Shown: one piece after another, positions 18,767-27,458 of the stretch | Position numbering within the stretch: the first letter of the stretch is position 1 | Layout: every line of letters starts with the position of its first letter | Source of the DNA: Phocaeicola barnesiae DSM 18169 = JCM 13652 | GTDB taxonomy: Bacteria; Bacteroidota; Bacteroidia; Bacteroidales; Bacteroidaceae | Direction: 5' to 3' | Assembly: GCF_000374585.1 (NCBI RefSeq) | Contig: NZ_KB894649.1 | Coordinates: 62,001 to 126,000, forward strand | Length of the DNA stretch: 64,000 nucleotides | Made by a program: the position numbers and the translations under genes | The notes under the pieces: generated by a model | The model's database searches: none | Seen by the model: only the letters and a program-made list of their open reading frames with translations | What the model was told of the DNA's origin: nothing

Positions 18767-18809
18767 ATCCGTTCCGGCTTTGATTTACCAGTCATCAGCC
18801 GGAACGGAT
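18767..18809 (+). terminator. Rho-independent terminator after the SH3 gene
   Basis: Arms ATCCGTTCCGGCT (18767-18779) and AGCCGGAACGGAT (18797-18809) are perfect 13-bp complements with a 17-nt loop, followed by TTTATAT. Confidence 0.75.
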
Positions 18810-19145
18810 TTTATATACCCTATTCGATTAAGAGATACGACAACAGCAGTGAGTCTTCCACATCCACATGAACCGAAAACCACGCTACAAAGGAGATGTA
18901 CCTGATTCGAGAGACAGAGAACACGAAGTCAACAAGCAGAAGTATTGAGAGAAAAAAGATGCTACACATCCATATCCGAACTACATAAAAACATATGCTG
19001 ACACATGATTTTTCTGTAGGAAGATGTATCTTTGTGGGACAACTTCCTGGGATAAAATGTATATGCCGTGCGTAAAGGATTATACATCAAGACCTAGCAA
19101 GTTGAGGATTCAATAGACATTAACCACTAAACCAACATAACTGAC
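18810..19145. other. Intergenic leader of the McrBC cluster
   Basis: No gene seen. It contains the -7 element at 19027-19034, and then ~105 nt of leader before the first gene. Confidence 0.4.
19027..19034 (+). promoter_or_regulatory. -7 element of the McrBC operon
   Basis: TATCTTTG matches TAnnTTTG; no TTTG at 19-21 bp upstream. Confidence 0.45.
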
Positions 19146-19643
19146 ATGCGAAATTTCATTACGACACGAGCCGGTGCCTCATTTTATGCAGGCGAAAGGT
19201 ATACTTTCGTAGTCCGGCAAAACCACCTGGAGCTGGTAATCAAAGTCGGAAAAAATCTGTACGGTGTGGTCTGTATACTGCTTACCGGTCCGGAAACCGT
19301 CAGTCTGACATGTAATTGGGGGCATTTCTTTGACCGCGTATATAATCACAAGGAACCGAAAAAGCTGTTGTCCATGTTACAGAAGACCTGCCCTACTGTT
19401 TGTGAACTCTTCACCGGAGAAACGCCATACGACTGCATCACACTACCCGATGAAGACCAGCTGGATGCAATATCCATCAGCCTGAAACGGAATATGGAAC
19501 AAAAGAGTATCTTCTCCCTGCTGGACAATAAAGAAGTGCTGCATGAAGCCGAAAAGCTGTTTGATTTCTGCTGTAAACTGTACAACGAAATCAAAGAGAA
19601 ATGTCCGTTTGAAGGATGGAAAAAAGGGTTGATGGAAATCTGA
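19146..19643 (+). CDS. Unknown protein preceding McrB
   Basis: 165 residues, no signal peptide or membrane segment, several Cys. I do not recognise a family. The N-terminal half looks beta-rich (FYAGERYTFVVRQNHLELVIKVG) and the C-terminal half helical (NKEVLHEAEKLFDFCCKLYNEIKEKC). It lies 59 bp before mcrB on the same strand and behind the only promoter element seen, so it is probably co-transcribed. It may be an accessory or control factor of the McrBC system; this is inference from position only. Confidence 0.6.
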   Translation: MRNFITTRAGASFYAGERYTFVVRQNHLELVIKVGKNLYGVVCILLTGPETVSLTCNWGHFFDRVYNHKEPKKLLSMLQKTCPTVCELFTGETPYDCITLPDEDQLDAISISLKRNMEQKSIFSLLDNKEVLHEAEKLFDFCCKLYNEIKEKCPFEGWKKGLMEI

Positions 19644-19702
19644 AACAGGGAACAGACTCATTCCGCCACCACATATAAACAATCACCCAAGACATCAGCA
19701 AT

Positions 19703-22162
19703 ATGACAAATATAAATTCAGAGAATCTTACCTCAATCATCGAGGCATACAAGGTCTATTTCAAAGAGTATTTTTCCTTTGAAATCTATAAATGGAAAGC
19801 GGTGGAATACTTTCAGACGTACTGGAATATTGAAGCCGTCAACTTCAAAGAAATGCTGGTACAGGCCTTTAGCAAGACAAAAAATCTGCTGAGTTCGATG
19901 AATAATTATCCTCAAAAAATGCTGCAGGAATTCTGTGAAATAGACGAAACAAAAGTACGCGAAATGTTTCGGATGTTGTTTGACGAAAGCCAGCAGGTCG
20001 TATTCCGGATAAGCCAATTCCGTAAAAGTGCTGATGAATTGTTGAAGCAGTGGGGAAAAGGTAAGCAGCATTATCAGACGCTCAATGCAATGACCACGTA
20101 TCTTTGGCTTCGTTACCCAGACAAGTACTACATCTATAAGTATTCTTGCGCCCAGAAAATGGTGAGGGAACTGACTCCGTCAATGGTACTCAAGAAAGGA
20201 AGCGGAGCAGAAGAAGCTATCAAAGTATTTCAGTTATATGACGAGGTTGCTGAAGTGCTTCGGAAGGATAATGAGATAAAGTCAATGCTGTCCAGCATTC
20301 TAACGGACGATTGTTACCCGGACAAAGAACTGAGAACAACTGTTGTGGATTTGGCATATTTCGTAGGACGGTTCTACCATCCCAAACATGAAACACAGCC
20401 TGTTCCAGGGACGAAAGTACAAACCTGGATTTATTCTCCAGGAGAGGGTGCCCGTAAATGGAATGAATGTGTGGCCAACGGAAAGATGTATCTAGGCTGG
20501 GATGATATGGGGGATCTTGATCCGTATGAGAGCCGTGAGGAGATGAGAGAGCGGATGAAAGAACTGTACGGAGAAGAAAAGGATTACCGGAATGACAGTC
20601 TGGCCACCTGGGAATTTGCCAACGAAATGAATGTGGGTGATGTCGTATTTGCCAAGAAAGGCCGCGGATGCATCATCGGACGAGGTGTAGTAACAGGAGA
20701 TTATGAATACGATGAGAGCCGGACGGAATATATGCATGTCAGAAGTGTGAAATGGAACAAGGTAGGTGAATGGACTTTACCGGATGTGGTTGCCATGAAA
20801 ACATTGACGAATTTGACATCCTATACAGATTATGTAAAGAAATTGAATGAACTGGTGGAAGGTGAAACAGAATCAGAAGCCATACACAACTACTGGTGGC
20901 TATGCGCCAATCCTAAAATCTGGAGCATGGCGGGCTGGACGGTCGGTGAAGATCAGGAGTATACACTTTATAATACGGCAGGAAACAAGCGTCGTGTGTT
21001 CCAACATTTCCTGAATGCACGAGTCGGAGATAAGGTGGTTTGTTACGAGGCAAACCCTACCAAGCAGATTACCGGTCTGGCGGTCATCTCGAAAGAAAGT
21101 GACAGTGAAAGAATCTGTTTCCGGAAAGTTGAAACATTGGCTTCACCCATAGATTTGTCGGAAGTCAAAACGGTGCCGGAACTGGCGGATATGGAATTTC
21201 TGGTGAATCCGAACGGTAGTTTCTTTCACCTGACAGAAAAGGAATATACAGCGTTGCTCAATCTCATCCGGGAAGAAAACGATAGCATCCAACCGATAAA
21301 ATCTATCGAAAAATACACGAAAGAAGATTTTCTGAAAGAAATGTTTATGGGTGAGCAGGACTTCAATACCTTAAGCCATCTAATCCGGACCAAAAAGAAT
21401 GTCATCCTGCAGGGGGCACCCGGAGTGGGAAAGACTTTCTGTGCCCGCCGCCTGGCACAGGCCATGATGGGTGAAAAGGATGAAAGTCGTATAGCCTTGA
21501 TTCAATTTCACCAGAACTACTCCTACGAGGATTTTGTAATGGGATACAAGCCATCGGGAGAGACCTTCGAACTACAGAAAGGCATCTTCTACAAATTCTG
21601 CATGCTTGCCACCAATCATCCGGAGAAAGAGTATTTCTTCATCATCGACGAGATTAACCGGGGAAATTTGTCAAAAATATTCGGGGAACTGCTGATGCTG
21701 ATTGAAAAGGACTACCGGGGTGAGAAACTGACGCTGGCCTATAAAGACGAGAAATTTTCAGTACCTGAGAATCTGTATCTCATCGGGATGATGAACACAG
21801 CCGACCGAAGTCTGGCATTAATCGATTATGCGTTACGCCGTCGGTTCAGTTTTTTCGAAATGTCACCAGGTTTCAACTCGGAAGGCTTCAAGACTTATCT
21901 GAAGGAAAAGAACAATACCCGTTTGGACGAGCTGGTAGAACTTGTCAAGGAACTGAACCGTCAGATTGCTGCCGATGATTCGTTGGGACGGGGATTCGAA
22001 ATAGGACACAGCTATCTGTGTACGAAAGGAACCGTAACGGATGAATGGCTGAAAGAGATTGTAAACTACGACATACTTCCGATGCTACGGGAATATTGGT
22101 TCGACAATAGGCCGGAAGTAGATAGATGGTCGAACAAGCTGAACGACATTTTCCATGACTAG
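19703..22162 (+). CDS. mcrB: McrB-like AAA+ GTPase with EVE-like DNA-reading domains
   Basis: 819 residues. The N-terminal ~230 residues are helical and unassigned. Two EVE/PUA-like regions follow: one around YLGWDDMGDLD (residues ~260-380) and one around HNYWWLCANPKIWSMAGW (~395-500). Such modules read modified bases in McrB relatives. The AAA+ core has Walker A GAPGVGKT near 571, Walker B/sensor IIDEINRGN near 646 and the McrB hallmark MMNTADRS near 697. With McrC it should form a GTP-driven complex that cuts DNA carrying modified cytosine (family knowledge). The last 8 nt overlap mcrC. Confidence 0.9.
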   Translation: MTNINSENLTSIIEAYKVYFKEYFSFEIYKWKAVEYFQTYWNIEAVNFKEMLVQAFSKTKNLLSSMNNYPQKMLQEFCEIDETKVREMFRMLFDESQQVVFRISQFRKSADELLKQWGKGKQHYQTLNAMTTYLWLRYPDKYYIYKYSCAQKMVRELTPSMVLKKGSGAEEAIKVFQLYDEVAEVLRKDNEIKSMLSSILTDDCYPDKELRTTVVDLAYFVGRFYHPKHETQPVPGTKVQTWIYSPGEGARKWNECVANGKMYLGWDDMGDLDPYESREEMRERMKELYGEEKDYRNDSLATWEFANEMNVGDVVFAKKGRGCIIGRGVVTGDYEYDESRTEYMHVRSVKWNKVGEWTLPDVVAMKTLTNLTSYTDYVKKLNELVEGETESEAIHNYWWLCANPKIWSMAGWTVGEDQEYTLYNTAGNKRRVFQHFLNARVGDKVVCYEANPTKQITGLAVISKESDSERICFRKVETLASPIDLSEVKTVPELADMEFLVNPNGSFFHLTEKEYTALLNLIREENDSIQPIKSIEKYTKEDFLKEMFMGEQDFNTLSHLIRTKKNVILQGAPGVGKTFCARRLAQAMMGEKDESRIALIQFHQNYSYEDFVMGYKPSGETFELQKGIFYKFCMLATNHPEKEYFFIIDEINRGNLSKIFGELLMLIEKDYRGEKLTLAYKDEKFSVPENLYLIGMMNTADRSLALIDYALRRRFSFFEMSPGFNSEGFKTYLKEKNNTRLDELVELVKELNRQIAADDSLGRGFEIGHSYLCTKGTVTDEWLKEIVNYDILPMLREYWFDNRPEVDRWSNKLNDIFHD

Positions 22163-23195
22163 AGATAGGAATATCTGGATACGCAACGTGTATTACATGC
22201 TTTCGTATGCCTTCGAGGAACTGAAAAAGAACAACTATGAGCAGATTGCCCGAGAAGAATTCGATCGCATACAGGATTTGTTTGCCGAAATCCTTTTCAA
22301 GGGGGTATCAGCACAGCTGAAGCGCGGACTGTACCGGGAGTATGTAACCCGGACGGAAGATCTGCCGTTACTGAAGGGGCGTCTGGATATACGGGAAACC
22401 ATCAACAACCGGATGCGTTGCCGGAATGTATTGCGTTGTGAGTACGATAATCTGTCGGAAAACAACCTGTTCAATCAAGTGTTGAAGACAACGTTGGATG
22501 TCCTGTGTCACGAACGGAGTGTGTCGCCCGTACAGAAGGCAAAACTAAAGCAACTGATGCCTTTCTTCTCAGAAGTAGACAAGATAGACATCCGGAACAT
22601 CCGATGGAACAATTTTGTGTATCAAAGAAACAATCAGGCGTATCGGATGCTGATGAATGTATGCTATTTCATCATCGATGGTATGCTTATGACAACAGAG
22701 ACCGGAAAGTATAGGATGGCTACTTTCTCGGACGAACACATGTGCCGCCTGTTTGAGCGGTTTGTGCTGGAATACTATCGTGTGCATCACCGGGAATTGT
22801 CACCCAACCCTGATCGGATTGAATGGAATATCTGCCCGGAAGAAGACTCGATGATTGATTTCCTGCCTACCATGCGGAGCGACATCGTCCTACACCGGGC
22901 AGACTGGACACTGGTCATCGATACAAAATATTACAGCCATGCCATGCAACATCATTTTGACAAGCCTACCATCCATTCTGCGAATATGTACCAGATATTT
23001 ACCTATGTGAAAAATCTGGATGTGGAAAACGCAGGAAAAGTAAGCGGCCTGCTTCTATACGCAAAAACAGACGAAGAGATTACGCCTGATCTGTCAGCCT
23101 CATTCGGCAAGAACCGCATTCGGGTAAGGACGCTCGATTTGAACCAAGAATTCTCTGGCATAGCCCGACAACTGGAGGAGTTTCTTGAATGGTGA
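22155..23195 (+). CDS. mcrC: McrC-family nuclease subunit
   Basis: 346 residues. The C-terminal PD-(D/E)xK nuclease is visible as RSDIVLHRADWTLVIDTKYYS (Asp near 242, DTK near 255). The N-terminal part with YMLSYAFEELKKN and LKGRLDI is characteristic of McrC. It would be the endonuclease partner of the McrB motor. The start overlaps the mcrB stop by 8 nt, so expression is coupled. Confidence 0.92.
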   Translation: MTRDRNIWIRNVYYMLSYAFEELKKNNYEQIAREEFDRIQDLFAEILFKGVSAQLKRGLYREYVTRTEDLPLLKGRLDIRETINNRMRCRNVLRCEYDNLSENNLFNQVLKTTLDVLCHERSVSPVQKAKLKQLMPFFSEVDKIDIRNIRWNNFVYQRNNQAYRMLMNVCYFIIDGMLMTTETGKYRMATFSDEHMCRLFERFVLEYYRVHHRELSPNPDRIEWNICPEEDSMIDFLPTMRSDIVLHRADWTLVIDTKYYSHAMQHHFDKPTIHSANMYQIFTYVKNLDVENAGKVSGLLLYAKTDEEITPDLSASFGKNRIRVRTLDLNQEFSGIARQLEEFLEW

Positions 23196-23262
23196 ATATA
23201 TCAGCTTTCATCCCAAAACAACAAAAAACAGCCAAAAATGAGTTTATATCGGGGAAAAGCAG

Positions 23263-23270
23263 TAACTTTG
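23263..23270 (+). promoter_or_regulatory. -7 element upstream of the DpnII-type operon
   Basis: TAACTTTG fits TAnnTTTG. The -33 region is only AT-rich. It lies in the 230-bp gap between mcrC and the methylase gene and gives the restriction-modification operon its own promoter. Confidence 0.45.
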
Positions 23271-23347
23271 TACGAAGCAAGCATACCGCTACCATTGAAA
23301 CAATGGCCCAAAAAGAAGAGACAGACTGAACAGTCATAACCCTAAAA

Positions 23348-23422
23348 ATGAATGAAAGCTACGACCTTTCTGCATCTGAAGAGGCTTTGTCCGACTTTGA
23401 GGTACAGAAAAGCCGTTTTTAA
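23348..23422 (+). CDS. Very short leader frame, doubtful
   Basis: 24 codons (MNESYDLSASEEALSDFEVQ and four more) between promoter and methylase, ending 4 bp before the methylase start. It could be a leader peptide or the stub of a lost gene. No family recognised. Confidence 0.2.
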   Translation: MNESYDLSASEEALSDFEVQKSRF

Positions 23423-23425
23423 TAT

Positions 23426-24370
23426 ATGGCAATGAAAGCGAAACCCTTTATCAAATGGGTTGGAGGTAAAAGCCAACTCATCGAGCAACTGGATTCTTTA
23501 TTACCAGCTGACTTTGATAACCGTAGAAACGTTACTTACATAGAGCCTTTTGTAGGTGGTGGAGCCATGCTCTTCTACATGCTACAGCGTTACCCGAATA
23601 TCAGACATGCTGTCATCAACGACATCAATCCGGACCTCATCGGCTGCTATCGGACCGTCAGGGATTTTCCGGAGGAATTGATAGCGTCGTTACAACAGAT
23701 AGAAAAAGAATATCTCGAATTGGGAACTGAAGAAGAACGGAAAGATTTCTTTATGACTGTCCGGACAAGATACAACCTGAAAAATCTTGATCCTGTAGAA
23801 AATACGACGCTCTTTTTCTTCCTGAACAGGACTTGTTTCAATGGGCTCTACCGGGTAAACAAGTCCGGTGCATTCAATGTCCCCTTCGGCAAATATACAA
23901 ACCCGACTATCTGTGACGCGGATACCATCCGCATCGACAGCAAGTTGCTGCAAAGGGTGGAGATCCATCAAGGTGACTTCGAACAGACATTCGAATACGC
24001 TGAGGGAGACACCTTTTTCTATTTCGATCCGCCTTACCGGCCATTGAGCGATACTTCCAGTTTCAATGACTATACAAAAGAATCATTCAATGACGCAGAC
24101 CAGATAAGGCTGAAAGCCTATTGTGACAAGATACATAAAGCCGGTTTCTCCTTCATGCTCAGCAATTCGGACTGTAAAGGGAAAAATGAAACCGATAATT
24201 TCTTTGACAAACTGTATCAGGATTATATCATAGACAGGGTATGGGCCTCCAGAAGTATCAACGCCAACCCGAACAAGCGCGGAAAGTTGACAGAAATTCT
24301 TGTACACAACTATGCTCTGACCAAGAAAACTGAACAGGAACCCATACTTGAACTCAGATTATTCGCCTAA
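23426..24370 (+). CDS. dpnM: DNA adenine N6-methyltransferase, D12 class (Dam/DpnM-like)
   Basis: 314 residues. The N-terminal KPFIKWVGGKSQ is the AdoMet-binding motif of D12-class methylases, followed by YIEPFVGGGAMLFY. The catalytic DPPY lies near residue 200. The best fit is the DpnM/Dam group that methylates A in GATC, supported by the DpnII-like nuclease that overlaps its stop by one base (TAATG). It protects host GATC sites. Confidence 0.9.
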   Translation: MAMKAKPFIKWVGGKSQLIEQLDSLLPADFDNRRNVTYIEPFVGGGAMLFYMLQRYPNIRHAVINDINPDLIGCYRTVRDFPEELIASLQQIEKEYLELGTEEERKDFFMTVRTRYNLKNLDPVENTTLFFFLNRTCFNGLYRVNKSGAFNVPFGKYTNPTICDADTIRIDSKLLQRVEIHQGDFEQTFEYAEGDTFFYFDPPYRPLSDTSSFNDYTKESFNDADQIRLKAYCDKIHKAGFSFMLSNSDCKGKNETDNFFDKLYQDYIIDRVWASRSINANPNKRGKLTEILVHNYALTKKTEQEPILELRLFA

Positions 24371-25197
24371 TGCCTATGAAAGATTTCAACCGATTCATGT
24401 CTCAACTGCAGGAGACCAATCAGACATTGGATTTCTTCTGTGATTTCGACAAGATTTCCCAAAACGTTGAAGACATCAAACTCAGTCTTTGTATGCTCAA
24501 CAGCCTGATTGGTGCGACTGATATGCGCCAGGCCGTCGAAACAATCTGGAGAAGAGACAAATCTGCCTTCAACGTAATGGACATCCTCATCGCCGTCAGA
24601 AGTGAAGGAAAGAAAAAAGTTCTCAATTCACTCGGACAATGTGTTGTGTTAGACTCGTTGTTCAGTTCTGTTGAAGGTGTCATGGAATTTCTGAAGGACA
24701 CAGGTCTGACAGAAGTTTTCCAGCAACAGAAGATAAGGAATCTGGTGGACTATGTATTCGGTATAGAAACCGGACTCGATACCAATGCCCGCAAGAACCG
24801 GAGCGGTCATGTCATGGAAGCCACGATCGCCCGCACGTTTGACAACAAAGGAATCATATACAGGCAAGAAGTGTATTCCAGCGAATGGCCTTCTATCTCA
24901 CAGGTACTCGGAGATGATGAGAAGCGTTTTGATTTCGTCATCCAGACACTGCAGAAAACCTATCTGATAGAAGTCAACTTTTACAGTGGAGGAGGATCTA
25001 AATTGAACGAAGTAGCCCGATCCTATTCGGATATCGCTCCCAAAATCAATTCTGTTCCTGGTTTCGAGTTCGTGTGGATTACTGACGGAATCGGATGGAA
25101 AAGCGCAAAGAACAAACTTCAGGAAGCCTACAACATCATTCCGAGTATTTACAACCTGACCAATCTGGAAGATTTCATGAACCTAGTAAAAGCCTGA
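24370..25197 (+). CDS. dpnB: Type II restriction endonuclease, DpnII/MboI family (GATC)
   Basis: 275 residues. The sequence resembles DpnII along its length. The likely catalytic region is KRFDFVIQT then YLIEVNFYSGGGSKLNEVAR (Asp near 187, Glu near 199). The start lies in the TAATG overlap with the methylase. It should cut unmethylated GATC sites on incoming DNA. Symbol given by analogy with the pneumococcal system. Confidence 0.9.
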   Translation: MPMKDFNRFMSQLQETNQTLDFFCDFDKISQNVEDIKLSLCMLNSLIGATDMRQAVETIWRRDKSAFNVMDILIAVRSEGKKKVLNSLGQCVVLDSLFSSVEGVMEFLKDTGLTEVFQQQKIRNLVDYVFGIETGLDTNARKNRSGHVMEATIARTFDNKGIIYRQEVYSSEWPSISQVLGDDEKRFDFVIQTLQKTYLIEVNFYSGGGSKLNEVARSYSDIAPKINSVPGFEFVWITDGIGWKSAKNKLQEAYNIIPSIYNLTNLEDFMNLVKA

Positions 25198-25200
25198 GAA

Positions 25201-26526
25201 ATGAAAGAGTTTACCGCATTTTGTCAATCATTCAAAGGAATAATGGACAGGCACCCGCAATTGGATATAGAAGGTGCAAGAGAAATAATCCAACAGATTA
25301 ACGAATTCCTTTACACGACCCACCCACATATCGGTACAATTGAGAAATTCGGAAACACATTCAACTATTTTTCCGATTTCCATAAGTTCTGGCACAAGCA
25401 CCATCAGGAAATTCTGAATTGCGAGATAGACGAATGCAAATGTGAACAAGTAGCCGATGCCCTTCATGCCGTTTTTGTCCAAACACACGGTGCCGCATTT
25501 ACCTCAGTTTATGACACATGTGACCTCCCAAATGAAGATATATGTCGTATACGCTTTCTGACCGCCAACCAAGATTTCAGAGGTTCACGCAATTTTTCTT
25601 TTCTTGCAGAAGTTTTCAGCAATGACAACTCCATCTTTGACGAAAACAACATTCTGGCCGATCCGGATGATTTTCTGAAGAAAATCGAAGTCGGTAACTT
25701 GTCCCAAAACGACAAAAGACTGAAATACGCTACAAACATTGCCCAATTTCTACTTTCGCATGAGTGTACCCCTTACAGACTCATCGATAAATATCACCGG
25801 AACATCTATGCCCTACGAAACGATTTGATAGCCTGTAACGCAGGCTATGGAAACAAGAAGGCAGACATGTTTGTACGAGATATGGTTGTGCTGGGAATAT
25901 GGCAGAATGTTACAGATTTCGAACGCATCAATGTGGCTAGCGATGTCAATACAATTAAAGTCGCATTGAAAACAGGAATCATCCGAACAGCCATTCCGTT
26001 GGTATCAAGTTTCCTGGACATCTTCTGTTACCAATATGAATACATTGATGACATGAATGCCGCTGCCTGGCGACGTGTCTGGGAAATCTGGAAGCAGAAA
26101 TATCCGAAAGAAAGCATCTCAAGCCCGTGCCTGATGGACTACTTTGTCTACAACGTAGTAGGACGCCAATTCTGCAAAGAAAGTCTTCCTATCTTCACAT
26201 GCCCTAACGGTCATATATTCAGATGGCATTCTGCCAAAAACACGACCTGTCAGGTATGCTACAGACAAGGAATCCGAAGAGTTTCTGCTTCTATTATCAG
26301 GAAATGTATGCCCTGTGAAGATGAAGAAGGAGCTATCGCCATACTGAATACTGAATATGTAAAATCCTTGCCTGAAGGACAAAAAATCACAAGATGCCCC
26401 TTTGCAGATATCTGTAACGACAAGAAACATTTGAGACCTCCGAAATCCATCAGCATCATGGGACAGACAGGATGGCAATCTGCCTATACGAACAAAGGAG
26501 AAGGAGGTGGTGGCTTAATGGCCTGA
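25201..26526 (+). CDS. Unassigned HhH-like, Cys-rich protein inside the DpnII operon
   Basis: 441 residues, starting 3 bp after the nuclease stop, so clearly co-transcribed. I do not recognise a named family. Residues ~211-226 (NAGYGNKKADMFVRDM) look like the helix-hairpin-helix of HhH-GPD DNA glycosylases, followed by DVNTIK, where those enzymes carry their catalytic Asp. The C-terminal ~120 residues have paired cysteines (TCPNGHIF, TTCQVC, KCMPC, RCPFADIC) that could hold zinc or an iron-sulphur cluster. Possible roles are base excision at GATC sites, control, or repair of self-cutting; none is shown. Confidence 0.6.
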   Translation: MKEFTAFCQSFKGIMDRHPQLDIEGAREIIQQINEFLYTTHPHIGTIEKFGNTFNYFSDFHKFWHKHHQEILNCEIDECKCEQVADALHAVFVQTHGAAFTSVYDTCDLPNEDICRIRFLTANQDFRGSRNFSFLAEVFSNDNSIFDENNILADPDDFLKKIEVGNLSQNDKRLKYATNIAQFLLSHECTPYRLIDKYHRNIYALRNDLIACNAGYGNKKADMFVRDMVVLGIWQNVTDFERINVASDVNTIKVALKTGIIRTAIPLVSSFLDIFCYQYEYIDDMNAAAWRRVWEIWKQKYPKESISSPCLMDYFVYNVVGRQFCKESLPIFTCPNGHIFRWHSAKNTTCQVCYRQGIRRVSASIIRKCMPCEDEEGAIAILNTEYVKSLPEGQKITRCPFADICNDKKHLRPPKSISIMGQTGWQSAYTNKGEGGGGLMA

Positions 26527-26541
26527 CAACAATAAAAGATT

Positions 26542-27435
26542 ATGATTGAACCTTACTATAAATCAGCAAAAAACGATTTCCTATTGGCCAAAGGAGATAC
26601 ATTCAGGCTACTTCATGAATTTGACTTCAAATTCGATATGATATTTGCCGACCCGCCTTATTTCCTGTCCGACGGAGGTATAAGCTTACAGTCCGGACAA
26701 GTGGTATGTGTCAACAAAGGGAAATGGGATGAATCCAAGACTCCGAAAGAGATGGAAGCATTCAATAAGGAATGGTTGCGTTTATGCCGTGACAAACTTA
26801 AAGATAATGGAACCATCTGGATCAGCGGAACATATCACAATATCTTCTCGGTAGCCAACTGCCTGACAGAACTCGGCTATAAGATTCTGAACGTAATCAC
26901 CTGGCAAAAGACCAACCCGCCGGCAAATATCTCCTGCCGCTTCTTCACCTACAGCACAGAATTCATTATCTGGGCCAGGAAATTCAAGAAAGTACCACAC
27001 ATTTACAACTATGAGCTGATGAAAAGTATCAACAATAACAAACAGATGACTGATGTGTGGAGACTTCCAGCCATCGGACGTTGGGAAAAGTCATGTGGAA
27101 AACATCCCACACAAAAACCGCTTTCTGTACTGGTCCGTATCATTCTCGCGTCCACTAATGGAAACGCCTGGATATTCGACCCGTTTGCAGGTAGTAGCAC
27201 AACCGGTATCGCTGCCAACTTGTGCGGAAGACGCTTCTGCGGAATCGAACAAGAAGAAGAATTCTGTGTCATGAGTAAAGCCCGACGGGAAGAACTGGAA
27301 GACAATACTATCCGAAAAACACTTCGTCATCATATAGTTGATTTCAAGGTCATCGATTCACTCCCTGCAACCGATATACCCTCGATACTTTGTGAAGAGC
27401 ATGCGGTTGAATACGGTAAGCTACCTTTTGAATAA
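26542..27435 (+). CDS. dpnA: Second N6-adenine methyltransferase, DpnA-like (beta class)
   Basis: 297 residues. The catalytic DPPY (FADPPY, ~36-41) comes before the AdoMet motif DPFAGSSTTG (~212-221), the beta-class order. GKHPTQKPLSVLVRII is typical of the N6_N4_Mtase family. In the pneumococcal DpnII system the second methylase DpnA works on single-stranded DNA and protects incoming transforming DNA (established knowledge); the same role is inferred here. It is the last gene of the operon and converges on recD2 with a 23-bp gap. Confidence 0.88.
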   Translation: MIEPYYKSAKNDFLLAKGDTFRLLHEFDFKFDMIFADPPYFLSDGGISLQSGQVVCVNKGKWDESKTPKEMEAFNKEWLRLCRDKLKDNGTIWISGTYHNIFSVANCLTELGYKILNVITWQKTNPPANISCRFFTYSTEFIIWARKFKKVPHIYNYELMKSINNNKQMTDVWRLPAIGRWEKSCGKHPTQKPLSVLVRIILASTNGNAWIFDPFAGSSTTGIAANLCGRRFCGIEQEEEFCVMSKARREELEDNTIRKTLRHHIVDFKVIDSLPATDIPSILCEEHAVEYGKLPFE

Positions 27436-27458
27436 TATTTACATTACTATAAAAGTAC

